Shown here: positions 7,578 to 16,053 of the stretch, piece after piece
How the letters are laid out: each line of letters opens with the position of its first letter
Position numbering within the stretch: position 1 is the stretch's first letter
Assembly (NCBI GenBank): GCA_900550335.1
Contig: URRU01000008.1
Span: 1-23,209 of the forward strand
Length of the DNA: 23,209 nucleotides
Direction: 5' to 3'
Source: an uncultured Clostridium sp.
GTDB taxonomy: Bacteria > Bacillota > Clostridia > Peptostreptococcales > Peptostreptococcaceae
Translations under genes and position numbers: made by a program
Notes under the pieces: model-generated
The model's input: only the letters and a program-made list of their open reading frames with translations
Told to the model about the DNA's origin: nothing
Databases searched by the model: none

Positions 7578-8732
7578 ATGAAAGATAATTTTAATAAAAA
7601 ATTTGAACCTATTAAAGAAAAAAATCTTAACAAAGAAAAAGAGCTTAATGATGAAAAAGTACATATAAGTTCAGTTCATGGGGCAGACATCAATTCAGCA
7701 GCCGAACTCTATGGACTTGAAGCAGATAAAATTATCGACTTTAGCTCGAATATCAATCCATTTATTGTAAATAGTATGGATAAAATTGTCGCAGCTGGGG
7801 TGAATAGTTTACAAAAATATCCAGATATAAAATACAGACGACTTAGAAAAAATATAGCAGACTACCTTGGAGTAGATGATAGTCAAGTTATTCCTGGAAA
7901 TGGAGCAACGGAGATAATCTATCTTCTTATGAGAAATCTAAGTGGGAGACTTGCTATAGTAAATCCAACTTTTTCTGAGTATAGAAAAGGTGCAGAGATT
8001 GCAGGTCTAAGTGTAGTAGATTTTGTAATGGATTGGAAAAAAGATTTTGAACTTGATTTAGACGAAATTTACAGAAGAAAAGACGAGTTTGACAGTATAT
8101 TTATCTGCAATCCAAACAATCCAGATGGATCTGTTAGAGAAATAAAAAAACTATTGGAATTTGCAGAAAAGGAAGGAAAGTTGCTTATAGTAGACGAAAC
8201 CTTTATTGAATTTGCAGACTCTGAAAAAGATATAAGTCTTATAAATGAGGTTTATAAATCTAAAAACTTGTTCATCATCAGAGCAGTTACAAAGTTTTTT
8301 GGAATTCCAGGAATTAGGCTTGGATATGGAATTACTTCAAATACAGAATTGCTCAATAAAATGTATGAGGAAAAAGAACCATGGACGATAAACTCATTTG
8401 CGGATTCAGCATCTGATTTTATCTTTAAAGAGTGGGATTATATTAAGAAGAGTAAAGATTATTTTTCTAAAGAAAGAATATGTATGATAAATGAAATAAA
8501 TAAAATAGACGGAATAAAGGCATTTAATTCAGATGCGAATTTTATTCTTGTCAGATTTGAAAATAGAAATATATTGGATGTGAAAGAAAATTTATTAAAA
8601 AGGGCAGGTCTTCTTATTAGAGATGCATCTAATTTTATTGGTCTTGACTCTAGTTTTGCTAGAGTAGCCATTAAAAATCATGAGCAAAATATTGTACTTT
8701 TAGATGCACTTAGATCTGTATTGGGTGAATAG
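7578..8732 (+). CDS. cobD: L-threonine-O-3-phosphate decarboxylase CobD
   Basis: A PLP enzyme of aminotransferase fold I (Salmonella CobD type). It decarboxylates L-threonine phosphate to (R)-1-amino-2-propanol phosphate, the linker that CbiB uses. Seen: SVHGADINSAAELYG and DFSSNINPF near the start, PGNGATEIIYLL (substrate/PLP loop), ICNPNNPDGS, VDETFIEF, and the Schiff-base lysine in RAVTKFFGIPGIRLGYG (Lys239). It resembles histidinol-phosphate aminotransferase, but the N-terminal HGG-like motif and the position between cbiB and the threonine kinase decide for CobD. About 30 Lys/Asn/Glu-rich residues precede the conserved start and look dispensable. ATG 7578 is preferred; TTG 7575 directly before it is possible, as the AAAAGGAGAG at 7554-7563 is rather distant from either. 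Confidence 0.92.
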   Translation: MKDNFNKKFEPIKEKNLNKEKELNDEKVHISSVHGADINSAAELYGLEADKIIDFSSNINPFIVNSMDKIVAAGVNSLQKYPDIKYRRLRKNIADYLGVDDSQVIPGNGATEIIYLLMRNLSGRLAIVNPTFSEYRKGAEIAGLSVVDFVMDWKKDFELDLDEIYRRKDEFDSIFICNPNNPDGSVREIKKLLEFAEKEGKLLIVDETFIEFADSEKDISLINEVYKSKNLFIIRAVTKFFGIPGIRLGYGITSNTELLNKMYEEKEPWTINSFADSASDFIFKEWDYIKKSKDYFSKERICMINEINKIDGIKAFNSDANFILVRFENRNILDVKENLLKRAGLLIRDASNFIGLDSSFARVAIKNHEQNIVLLDALRSVLGE

Positions 8733-8733
8733 A

Positions 8734-9654
8734 GTGAAAGGTTACGCAAAATGCCCTGCTTCTTGTGGAGAGTTTGTGCAGGGAATGATAGGAAATGAAG
8801 AGTACCTCTGCTCCTATGCTGTAAATCTTTTTTCAGAAGTTTACCTTGAAGAGAGAAAAGACGGAGAGGAAGAGGATTTAACAGAGAGAGTTAAAGGAAC
8901 AGAAAAGAAAATATACATAAGAAATGTAAAAAAATCGAGATTGGCTATAAAAAAGGTATTTGAGAAATACAACATACCTGTTGAAACAATGAACAATTTA
9001 TCAGTAAAGATAATAAGTGAAGTGCCTGTAAGTAAAGGTATGGGTAGTTCAACTGCTGATATAGGAGCTGCGATTGGAGCTGCATTAAATCTAATCGGTG
9101 AGGAAATGACTCCTGAGGAAATTGCAGAAATAGCATCTTCAATAGAACCGACTGACTCAGTTTTTATGGAAGATAATGTAATATTTAACCCAGTTAAGGG
9201 TAAAGTGAAGGAAAAACTTGGGTATATAGACAATATGAAAGTTTTACTTCTTGAGCCAAATAAATATCTAAACACTGTAGACCTTAGAAAAAATAGAATG
9301 TATAGAGAAGCAAAGATGAGAAATAGAGAAATTATCGAAAATGCTTTTAGAATGCTTAAAAAAGGATTTACAGAAAAAGATAGAGAGATGATAGGTAGAG
9401 CGTGCACTGCTAGTAGCTTGGCGAACGAGAATATCTGTAAAAAAGAATATCTACATGAGATTATAGAGGTATCTGATAAATTTGGCGGATTTGGAGTAAA
9501 TGTAGCACACAGTGGTACAATAGTAGGAATTTTAGTAGATAAGGATTTCGACTGTAGCGAGATGATAGAAGAATTAAAAAGAAGAGAGATAGATAAAGTT
9601 TATTCTGATATGTACACATTAGATATCATCAAAGGTGGAATAAGATACGAGTAA
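8734..9654 (+). CDS. pduX: L-threonine kinase, PduX-like (GHMP family)
   Basis: PduX phosphorylates free L-threonine to L-threonine O-3-phosphate, the substrate of CobD, so cobalamin can be made from threonine. The 306-residue protein has the GHMP-kinase layout: the N-terminal KCPASCGEFVQG, the ATP-binding loop VPVSKGMGSSTAD (97-109), and a C-terminal GGFGVNVAHSGTIVGIL segment. The start is GTG 8734, one base after the cobD stop, with GGGTGA at 8723-8728. An upstream in-frame ATG at 8704 lies inside cobD with no site of its own. The one-base gap implies translational coupling of kinase and decarboxylase. The family is certain and the substrate rests on context and the PduX-type N-terminus. 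Confidence 0.88.
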   Translation: MKGYAKCPASCGEFVQGMIGNEEYLCSYAVNLFSEVYLEERKDGEEEDLTERVKGTEKKIYIRNVKKSRLAIKKVFEKYNIPVETMNNLSVKIISEVPVSKGMGSSTADIGAAIGAALNLIGEEMTPEEIAEIASSIEPTDSVFMEDNVIFNPVKGKVKEKLGYIDNMKVLLLEPNKYLNTVDLRKNRMYREAKMRNREIIENAFRMLKKGFTEKDREMIGRACTASSLANENICKKEYLHEIIEVSDKFGGFGVNVAHSGTIVGILVDKDFDCSEMIEELKRREIDKVYSDMYTLDIIKGGIRYE

Positions 9655-9691
9655 AGCTAGGATATAAATAAAATATAAAAAAATATGATAT

Positions 9692-9756
9692 AAAAAATAA
9701 AAAGATGTTAAAAAATAAAAAGATGTTAAAAAATAAAAAGATGTTAAAAAATAAAA
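9692..9756 (+). repeat. 18-bp tandem repeat in front of cbiC
   Basis: Three exact copies of an 18-base unit (six A, T, five A, GATGTT) occupy 9692-9709, 9710-9727 and 9728-9745. A fourth partial copy of 11 bases (9746-9756) runs straight into the cbiC ribosome site AGGAGG at 9756-9761. The array fills most of the 114-base gap between the kinase and cbiC. Such units can expand or contract by slippage, which would alter the spacing and structure upstream of cbiC. Confidence 0.95.
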
Positions 9757-9768
9757 GGAGGGATTTTT

Positions 9769-10407
9769 TTGGATTATATTAAAAACCCTATGAAGATTGA
9801 AGAGAGAAGTTTTGAGATTATACAGGGAATAATAGATGATATAAGACCTGGATACGAGTACAAAAGTGAAATAGAAGAAAAAATAATAAAAAGAGCGATA
9901 CATACAACTGCTGATTTCGAGTATTTAGATATTCTAAAAATATCTGATAATGCAGCTGAGATAATAAAGGATGCTCTTGAAAATAAAGCTAGTATTTACA
10001 CAGACACTACTATGGCTTTAAGTGGAATAAACAAGAGAAAATTGGATGAATTAGGTTGTAATTATGCTTGTTTAGTTGCAAATGAGAGAACTGTTGCAAG
10101 AGCTAAAGAAAAAGAGATTACAAGATCTATGGCTGCAGTTGAGATAGCTGCTGAGGATAAGGGAAGAAAGATTTTTGTTCTTGGAAATGCGCCAACAGCA
10201 TTATTTAAGGTTATAGAAATGGTAGAAGCAGGTGAAATGGAAGTAGATGCTGTTATAGGTGTTCCAGTTGGATTCGTTGGAGCAGCAGAGTCAAAAGAAA
10301 GACTTGCAGAAACAGATATTCCATATATACTTTCTGAAGGAAGAAAAGGTGGAAGTAACCTAGCTGCTGCAATAATAAATGCAATACTTTACAGCATAGA
10401 GAGATAA
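9769..10407 (+). CDS. cbiC: Cobalt-precorrin-8 methylmutase CbiC
   Basis: CbiC moves the methyl group from C11 to C12, turning cobalt-precorrin-8 into cobyrinate. The 212-residue length is standard. The proposed proton-transferring histidine lies in IKRAIHTTADFEY (His45). Other signatures are SIYTDTTMALSGI, TRSMAAVEIA, VLGNAPTALF, VIGVPVGFVGAAESKE and the GRKGGSNLAAAIINAIL tail. The start is TTG 9769, 7 bases after AGGAGG (9756-9761), preceded by the 18-bp repeat array. No ATG is nearby in frame; the next Met is residue 8, inside the family's conserved N-terminus. Confidence 0.94.
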   Translation: MDYIKNPMKIEERSFEIIQGIIDDIRPGYEYKSEIEEKIIKRAIHTTADFEYLDILKISDNAAEIIKDALENKASIYTDTTMALSGINKRKLDELGCNYACLVANERTVARAKEKEITRSMAAVEIAAEDKGRKIFVLGNAPTALFKVIEMVEAGEMEVDAVIGVPVGFVGAAESKERLAETDIPYILSEGRKGGSNLAAAIINAILYSIER

Positions 10408-10479
10408 TTTGGGTTATAAAAACAAAAATTTTAAACTTAGATTATATAATGTAGATTATATAAATAGAGAGAATAATAA

Positions 10480-11751
10480 ATGGAAGAATTTGTATATATA
10501 GACGGGAAAAAATACAGAAGAGGATATACAACAGGCTCTTGTGCAACTGCTGTTTCAAAGGGTGCTGTATATATGCTCTTAACCAATGAAAAAATAGATA
10601 CGGTAAATATAGACACACCAAAGGGGATATATTTATCTATCCCTGTTGTTTCTAGTGAGATTAAAAAAAATGAGGATACGGGAGAAATTTATTCAATCTG
10701 CTCTGTTCAAAAAGATGGTGGAGATGATATAGATGCAACAAATGGGATAGAGATATTTGCAAAGGCAACTTGGGTGTATGAAGATGAGATAGATAAAAGC
10801 GAGAATAATTTTTCTTTTGAAGGAGAGGGATTCTGTGTATTTTCTGGAGAGGGAGTAGGAATTATCACTAAAAAAGGTTTGAGCGTAGAACCAGGCAGAC
10901 CTGCGATAAACCCAGTTCCACAGAAGATGATTGCAAAAGAAGTAGAATCTGTTTTAAAAGCAAGTGGAGAAAAAGTATTAAATGATAAAAGTAGTCTAAA
11001 AAATAGTTTGAATTTAGAAAAAGAAAATATTTTAGGTGATGAAAATAGTTTAGATAATCGAAAAAAAGCAATAAAGATAACTATTTTTATACCTAAAGGA
11101 GAAGAAGTCGCAAATAAGACATTCAACCCTAGACTTGGAATTGTAGGTGGAATATCTATAATTGGAACAAGTGGTATTGTTGAGCCTATGAGTGATGAAG
11201 GTTGGAAAAAGTCGCTTTCAATAGAGCTTAATATGAAAAAAGAGCTTGGAATGGATAGTATTATACTTGTTCCAGGAAATCATGGAGAGAGCTTTATTTC
11301 AGATAGGATTGGAGAAAATAGTTTTGTTGTTAGGACGAGCAATTTTTTAGGATATATGTTAATGGAGGCTAAGAGAATGGGATTTAAAAAAATTCTTTTG
11401 GCTGGACATATTGGTAAATTTATAAAATTATCTGCAGGAATTTTTAACACTCACAGCAAGGTTGCAGATGCTAGAAATGAAATACTTATAGCAAATTTAG
11501 CTTTGATGGGAGCTTCAACAGATTTAGTGAGAAAGATTGATGCTTGCCTTACAACTGAGGAAGCTACAGATATTGTATATGAAAATGGATTTGGAGAGGT
11601 TTTCGATATAATTTGCGAAAAGTGTAAAAAAAGAGCAGAGATGCATGTAGATAATGAGATTGAGATAGAAGTATTTATTTTTAAAATGGATAAGACAGTA
11701 CTTGGAAAAAGTAAAAATGCTGAGGAAATGTTGGAAAGTTTTAGAAAATAG
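10480..11751 (+). CDS. cbiD: Cobalt-precorrin-5B C1-methyltransferase CbiD
   Basis: CbiD methylates C1 of the corrin ring during ring contraction, with SAM as donor. It is unrelated to the CbiE/F/H/L methylase family. Signatures: YRRGYTTGSCATAVSKGAVY (12-31) near the N-terminus, KDGGDDIDATNG, GEGVGIITKKGLSVEPGRPAINPVP, GTSGIVEPMSDE, and LLAGHIGKFIKLSAGIFNTHSKVAD. At 423 residues it is longer than the usual 360-380. The surplus is a low-complexity Asn/Lys/Ser-rich insert at about 165-195, just before the conserved FIPKGEEVANKTFNPRLGI block. The 72-base gap before it contains a 12-base direct repeat (10438-10449 and 10452-10463). Its ribosome site is weak, only GAGAG. Confidence 0.94.
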   Translation: MEEFVYIDGKKYRRGYTTGSCATAVSKGAVYMLLTNEKIDTVNIDTPKGIYLSIPVVSSEIKKNEDTGEIYSICSVQKDGGDDIDATNGIEIFAKATWVYEDEIDKSENNFSFEGEGFCVFSGEGVGIITKKGLSVEPGRPAINPVPQKMIAKEVESVLKASGEKVLNDKSSLKNSLNLEKENILGDENSLDNRKKAIKITIFIPKGEEVANKTFNPRLGIVGGISIIGTSGIVEPMSDEGWKKSLSIELNMKKELGMDSIILVPGNHGESFISDRIGENSFVVRTSNFLGYMLMEAKRMGFKKILLAGHIGKFIKLSAGIFNTHSKVADARNEILIANLALMGASTDLVRKIDACLTTEEATDIVYENGFGEVFDIICEKCKKRAEMHVDNEIEIEVFIFKMDKTVLGKSKNAEEMLESFRK

Positions 11752-11858
11752 AATGCTTAGTAAATAAAATATTAAACAGAAATAGAGAATTAAATAGAAA
11801 CAGAAGATTATAATAGAAAATAAAATATGGATAGAGTTTTAATTCTTTGGAGGAAGAT

Positions 11859-12470
11859 ATGCTAAATGTAGTTGGTATAGGACCTGGAAATAAGGGCTAT
11901 ATAACCGAGATTGGCAAAAAAATTATCGATGAATCCGATGTGCTAATCGGAGGGAAGAGAAATCTTGAGATTTTTGAGAATTTTTGTGGAGAAAAAATTG
12001 TTTTAGGTGCTAATCTAGTGGAAATAAAAAATTATATAAATGAAAATATAGAAAAAAATATAACTGTTATAGCATCTGGAGATCCATCTGTCTACGGAAT
12101 AGGCAAATATCTGAGCAAAAATGTAGATAATGAGAAGATGGAGATAATTCCGGGGATTAGCTCAATGCAGTATATGTTTTCGAGAATAAAAATAGATATG
12201 AACGATTTATATATGACTAGTAGTCATGGAAGAGAGCCTAATTTTGACTATCTGCTATCTCACAGTAAAGTGTGTATGGTTACAGATTCAAAAATTGGCC
12301 CTAGAGAAATTGCCCGGGAAATAATTAAAAGGGATTTGAAAAAAACTATGGCTGTCGGCGAAAATCTTTCATACGATAATGAAAAAATAACCATTGGAAA
12401 ACCAGGGGATATTTTAAAAATAGAAAAATATGATATGAATATCGTTGTAATATTAGACGATGAGCAATAG
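11859..12470 (+). CDS. cbiE: Cobalt-precorrin-7 C5-methyltransferase CbiE
   Basis: CbiE is a member of the SAM-dependent tetrapyrrole methylase family and adds the C5 methyl group. CbiT, encoded next, methylates C15 and decarboxylates. Seen: the glycine loop VVGIGPGNKG (4-13), LIGGKRNLEIF, and ASGDPSVYG (72-80) in the SAM pocket, then PGISSMQYMFSRI. ATG 11859 follows GGAGG (11849-11853) by 5 bases. The frame stays open up to a TTG at 11847, but that codon overlaps the ribosome site itself. The protein is 203 residues. The 107-base gap before it is AT-rich, built of repeated AATAGA-like words, and has no clear promoter. Confidence 0.93.
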   Translation: MLNVVGIGPGNKGYITEIGKKIIDESDVLIGGKRNLEIFENFCGEKIVLGANLVEIKNYINENIEKNITVIASGDPSVYGIGKYLSKNVDNEKMEIIPGISSMQYMFSRIKIDMNDLYMTSSHGREPNFDYLLSHSKVCMVTDSKIGPREIAREIIKRDLKKTMAVGENLSYDNEKITIGKPGDILKIEKYDMNIVVILDDEQ

Positions 12471-12542
12471 TCGATATATAAATAGCCAATATGTAAGTAA
12501 AAGTATTCGATATATAAATAGAAACATAGAATAGAAACATAG
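12471..12542 (+). repeat. Short direct repeats between cbiE and cbiT
   Basis: TCGATATATAAATAG occurs at 12471-12485 and again at 12507-12521. AATAGAAACATAG is repeated in tandem at 12517-12529 and 12530-12542. They fill most of the 115-base spacer between the two genes. No promoter or terminator is evident within it. Confidence 0.85.
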
Positions 12543-12585
12543 ATTTTAGGTAAATAATATATTTTACAGAAATAGGTGAAACTTA

Positions 12586-13137
12586 ATGAAAAATAGTAGC
12601 TTTATCACAGGTAAAGTGCCAATAACAAAGGAAGAAGTTAGGGCGATTGCACTTTCTAAGCTAGAAATAGAAAATGCCAAGAGTTTCCTAGATGTAGGAG
12701 CTGGAACAGGGAGTGTATGTATAGAAGCAGCATTAAAAAATCCAAACATGAAGGTTGTAGCTGTTGAAAGACATGAGCACGCAGTTGAGCTAATTGAGGC
12801 TAATAAGGAAAAATTTGGTGTGAAAAATCTAGAGATTTTAGAAGGATATGCTCCCTTTGAAACAGATGAAAAGTTTGATGCTGTTTTTATAGGAGGAACT
12901 GCAAAAAAATTAGAGGAAATAGTAGATTGGACATATGATATTTTAAACGAAGGTGGAAAATTATGCGCCAATTTTATAATAATAGACACTTTCTATAAAG
13001 CATTAGAGCTTTTAAGAAATAAGGGATTTAGGGATATAGATGTCAGCATGGTGTCTGTATCAAAGTTAGAAAAATTGGGTAGTGGGGATTATTTTAAACC
13101 GCAGAACCCTATTTTTTTAATATCAGCGGAAAAATAA
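12586..13137 (+). CDS. cbiT: Cobalt-precorrin-6B C15-methyltransferase (decarboxylating) CbiT
   Basis: CbiT methylates C15 and removes the acetate carboxyl at C12; in the aerobic pathway it is fused to CbiE as CobL. The 183 residues form a Rossmann methyltransferase. They begin [20 protein letters not shown], a CbiT hallmark, followed by SAM motif [12 protein letters not shown] (34-44), [14 protein letters not shown], and [19 protein letters not shown]. Ribosome site AGGTGA at 12574-12579, ATG 12586. It lies directly after its functional partner CbiE. Confidence 0.93.
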   Translation: MKNSSFITGKVPITKEEVRAIALSKLEIENAKSFLDVGAGTGSVCIEAALKNPNMKVVAVERHEHAVELIEANKEKFGVKNLEILEGYAPFETDEKFDAVFIGGTAKKLEEIVDWTYDILNEGGKLCANFIIIDTFYKALELLRNKGFRDIDVSMVSVSKLEKLGSGDYFKPQNPIFLISAEK

Positions 13138-13156
13138 ATTAATTTGGAGGTTTGCT

Positions 13157-13927
13157 ATGAGTAAAGTTCATTTTGTCGGAGCTGGACCTGGAGATAAAGA
13201 GCTTATAACTTTAAAAGGTTACAAGCTTTTAAAAAATGCAGATATAGTTATATACGCAGGTTCTTTAGTAAATCCAGAGCTATTAGACTACTGTAAAGAA
13301 GATTGTGAAATATACAATAGTGCGGTTATGGATTTAGGTGAAATAATAGATGTTATGGAAAGAGGAGTTAGAGAAAATAAAGAGGTTGTAAGACTTCAGA
13401 CTGGAGATTTCTCTATATATGGATCAATAAGAGAACAGGTTGAGGAACTAAATAAAGTAGATGTAGGATTTGACTGTACACCTGGAGTTAGTTCATTTTT
13501 AGGTGCATCTTCTGCACTTGGCGTTGAATATACAGTTCCTGAAATTTCTCAGAGTGTGATTATAACTAGAATGGAAGGAAGAACTCCTGTACCAGAAAAG
13601 GAATCTATACAGGAATTTGCGAAACATCAGACTTCTATGGTTATTTTCCTATCTGTTCAGGAAATAGAAAAAGTTGTTGAAAGATTAATCGAGGGTGGAT
13701 ATCCAGAAGACACTCCAGTTGCAGTAGTTTATAAGGCTACTTGGCCAGATGAAATGGCTTTAAGAGGGACACTTACAGACATTGCAGCAAAAGTAAGAGA
13801 AAATGGAATAAACAAAACTGCTCTTATAATGGTTGGAAGATTCTTAGGTCAGGACTACAACAACTCAAAACTATACGACAAAGATTTTGTACATGAGTAC
13901 AGAGGAAATGAAGATGGAGAAAACTAA
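13157..13927 (+). CDS. cbiF: Cobalt-precorrin-4 C11-methyltransferase CbiF
   Basis: CbiF adds the C11 methyl group, producing cobalt-precorrin-5A, the substrate of CbiG encoded next. The 256 residues have the tetrapyrrole-methylase loop [15 protein letters not shown] (7-21), [17 protein letters not shown] (30-46, characteristic of CbiF/CobM), [16 protein letters not shown] (79-94), and [26 protein letters not shown] about 8 bases before the ATG is a strong ribosome site. The gene overlaps cbiG by 14 bases. Confidence 0.95.
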   Translation: MSKVHFVGAGPGDKELITLKGYKLLKNADIVIYAGSLVNPELLDYCKEDCEIYNSAVMDLGEIIDVMERGVRENKEVVRLQTGDFSIYGSIREQVEELNKVDVGFDCTPGVSSFLGASSALGVEYTVPEISQSVIITRMEGRTPVPEKESIQEFAKHQTSMVIFLSVQEIEKVVERLIEGGYPEDTPVAVVYKATWPDEMALRGTLTDIAAKVRENGINKTALIMVGRFLGQDYNNSKLYDKDFVHEYRGNEDGEN

Positions 13928-15224
13928 AATCAATTCAGATAAGAGTTACTTTAATTTAGAGAGTACTTGTTCAAATTTAAATTGTAGAGATACAAGTTTT
14001 CTAAATGCAAGTAAAAAAGAATTAGATAGGATTTTAGAAAAAGGAATATCTAAAAAAGATATTGTTATTGCTAGGAAAAATATAAGGATAGCTATTATAG
14101 CTGTTACAGAAAAAGGAAAAAATACTGCAGAAAAAATAGCTTCAGAGTTAGAAAATGTAGATGTATTTTTCCAAAAGAGAGGGATAAAAGAGCTTACAGG
14201 AGTACTTTTTAATAAATACGAATGTATAATTTTTGTATCTGCCTGTGGGATTGCGGTTAGATGTATTTCTCCATTTTTAAAGAGTAAGTTTGAGGATCCA
14301 GCTGTGTTGGTTGTGGACGATAATGGGAATAATGTGATTAGTTTACTAAGTGGGCACATAGGTGGAGCAAATGAAATAACTTTAAAAATAGCAAAAATTC
14401 TAAACGCAAACCCAGTTATTACAACATCTACAGACACTAATAAAAAAGGTGCTTTAGATGTAATTGTGTCTAAAATCGGTGGATATGTGGAAAACCTTAG
14501 AGAATCTGCAAAGCTTGTAAATTCATATATTGTGGATGACAAGCGAGTAGGGATATATTTTGATTCGGATTATGAAAGTGAAAAGGATAGTCTAAATTTA
14601 TCTGGATTTGAGTTAATCGATGAAAAAACTGAGATTGATGAAATAGCAAAACTAGATGCACTCGTTTCAGTTACAGATAAGCTTAGATGCTGGGTAGATG
14701 AAGTTATTGACAAGATGTATGAATATGTTGATAAGATAGATGAAAATATTGATAAATTAGATAAACATAATGTTGATAATTTAGATAAATATAATAAGTC
14801 AGATAAACATAATTTAGAAAAAGCAAATTTAAGCTATATAAAATTAGTTCCTAGAAGAATTGCACTAGGAATGGGGTGTAGAAAAAATACAGAAACTGAA
14901 AAAATGATTGAAGAGTTTTCTACTTTTTCAGCCTTGAACAATATACATCCTGCTGCAATTGTAAAGACAGGGAGCTTGATTATAAAAAAAGATGAAAAAT
15001 GTATGATAGATTTATCAAAAGTTCTTTGTACAGAGTTTAATCTATTTGATGTAGACGAGATTTGCACTTGTGATTATATGTTTGATAAATCGGAATTTGT
15101 AAAGAAAAACACTGGGGTGTATTCTGTTGCACAGCCTTCAGCATATCTCCTAAGTGGAAATGTTATTTCGGATAAGTATAAAAATAATGGAACAACTTTT
15201 GCTTTTGGCAGAATGAAAGGATAA
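13914..15224 (+). CDS. cbiG: Cobalt-precorrin-5A hydrolase CbiG
   Basis: CbiG opens the delta-lactone of cobalt-precorrin-5A and releases acetaldehyde, removing the C20 carbon unit. The N-terminal domain shows [39 protein letters not shown] and [13 protein letters not shown]. The C-terminal domain shows [33 protein letters not shown] and the closing [13 protein letters not shown]. Between them, at about 264-306, is an Asp/Lys/Asn-rich linker with an in-frame repeat (LDKHN, LDKYN, SDKHN), which explains the large size of 436 residues. Roughly 50 residues before the first conserved strand are also unconserved-looking. ATG 13914 was chosen because AGAGGA at 13901-13906 is 7 bases before it; earlier in-frame starts at 13887-13908 lack a spaced site. 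Confidence 0.92.
   Translation: MEKTKINSDKSYFNLESTCSNLNCRDTSFLNASKKELDRILEKGISKKDIVIARKNIRIAIIAVTEKGKNTAEKIASELENVDVFFQKRGIKELTGVLFNKYECIIFVSACGIAVRCISPFLKSKFEDPAVLVVDDNGNNVISLLSGHIGGANEITLKIAKILNANPVITTSTDTNKKGALDVIVSKIGGYVENLRESAKLVNSYIVDDKRVGIYFDSDYESEKDSLNLSGFELIDEKTEIDEIAKLDALVSVTDKLRCWVDEVIDKMYEYVDKIDENIDKLDKHNVDNLDKYNKSDKHNLEKANLSYIKLVPRRIALGMGCRKNTETEKMIEEFSTFSALNNIHPAAIVKTGSLIIKKDEKCMIDLSKVLCTEFNLFDVDEICTCDYMFDKSEFVKKNTGVYSVAQPSAYLLSGNVISDKYKNNGTTFAFGRMKG
14759..14813 (+). repeat. In-frame imperfect repeat coding for the CbiG linker
   Basis: AGATAAACATAAT occurs exactly at 14759-14771 and 14801-14813. A one-mismatch copy lies at 14783-14795. The offsets of 24 and 18 bases are multiples of three, so each copy codes for the same DKHN/DKYN motif in the linker between the two CbiG domains. 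Confidence 0.85.
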
Positions 15225-15228
15225 AGTT

Positions 15229-15954
15229 ATGATTTACGTTATAGGAATTGGCCCTGGTGGAAAGGAGTACATGACTCTTGAAGCTATTGAGGCGATAAAA
15301 AATTCAGATGTAATAGTTGGATATAAGACATATATTAATTTAATAGAAGATATGATTTCTGATAAGGAAGTTGTACAAAATGGTATGAGAAAAGAAATTG
15401 ACAGATGTAAAATGGCTGTCGAAATAGCTAAAGAAGGAAAAAATGTAGCTGTTGTAAGTAGTGGAGATTCTGGAATTTACGGAATGGCAGGACTTATTCT
15501 TGAGCTTGTTGTTAAAGAGGACGAGGATATTAAAGTTAAGGTTGTGCCTGGTGTTACTGCAAGTATCGCAGCAGCTTCTGTTTTAGGTGCACCTATAATG
15601 CACGACTTCTGCCATATAAGTCTTAGCGATCTTCTAACTCCTTGGGAAGTTATAGAAAAAAGATTAAGACTTGCAGCTGAGGCAGATTTTGTAGTTTGTT
15701 TATACAACCCAAGAAGCAAGGGAAGAAGTGAACATTTAGCTAGAGCTTTTGAAATAATGGGAGAATTTAAAGATGGAAGCACTCCTGTTGGAATTGTAAA
15801 AGATGCAGGAAGAGAAGGAGAAGAGAAGCACATCTGCACATTTGATACAATGAATTTTGAAATAGTCGATATGACTACAATGGTAATTGTAGGAAATAAA
15901 TCGACATTTATAGATAAGGATATGATGATAACTCCTAGGGGTTATACTGTGTAG
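15229..15954 (+). CDS. cbiH: Cobalt-factor III / precorrin-3 C17-methyltransferase CbiH
   Basis: CbiH methylates C17 and drives ring contraction of cobalt-factor III to cobalt-precorrin-4. The 241 residues show VIGIGPGGKEYMTLEAIEAI (4-23), DVIVGYKTYINLI (a CbiH/CobJ signature), SSGDSGIYGMAGL (77-89), and the VCLYNPRSKGRSEHL block near residue 160. It follows cbiG by 4 bases. AAAGGA at 15216-15221, inside the end of cbiG, serves its ATG, so the two are probably translationally coupled. There is no extra ferredoxin-like domain as found in some CbiH proteins. Confidence 0.95.
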   Translation: MIYVIGIGPGGKEYMTLEAIEAIKNSDVIVGYKTYINLIEDMISDKEVVQNGMRKEIDRCKMAVEIAKEGKNVAVVSSGDSGIYGMAGLILELVVKEDEDIKVKVVPGVTASIAAASVLGAPIMHDFCHISLSDLLTPWEVIEKRLRLAAEADFVVCLYNPRSKGRSEHLARAFEIMGEFKDGSTPVGIVKDAGREGEEKHICTFDTMNFEIVDMTTMVIVGNKSTFIDKDMMITPRGYTV

Positions 15955-16053
15955 GGTTAGGCTTTAATCTAAGGATTTATAATGTATAAGGTTATACTTT
16001 TAAGATAAAGTTTATTAGAGTAAGGCTTAATTTTTTAGATAGGAAGTGATTTT

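Noticed and set aside
7575..8732. Histidinol-phosphate aminotransferase instead of CobD
   Set aside because: The fold is shared, but the HGAD-N-terminal motif, the position between cbiB and a threonine kinase, and the lack of other his genes favour threonine-phosphate decarboxylase.
9692..9756. CRISPR-like array
   Set aside because: The units are contiguous 18-mers without spacers and of very low complexity, and no cas gene is present.
9705..9782. 25-codon leader peptide before cbiC
   Set aside because: It has no ribosome site, its content is only the repeat unit translated, and no regulatory codon run is evident. Kept only as a remark under the repeat finding.
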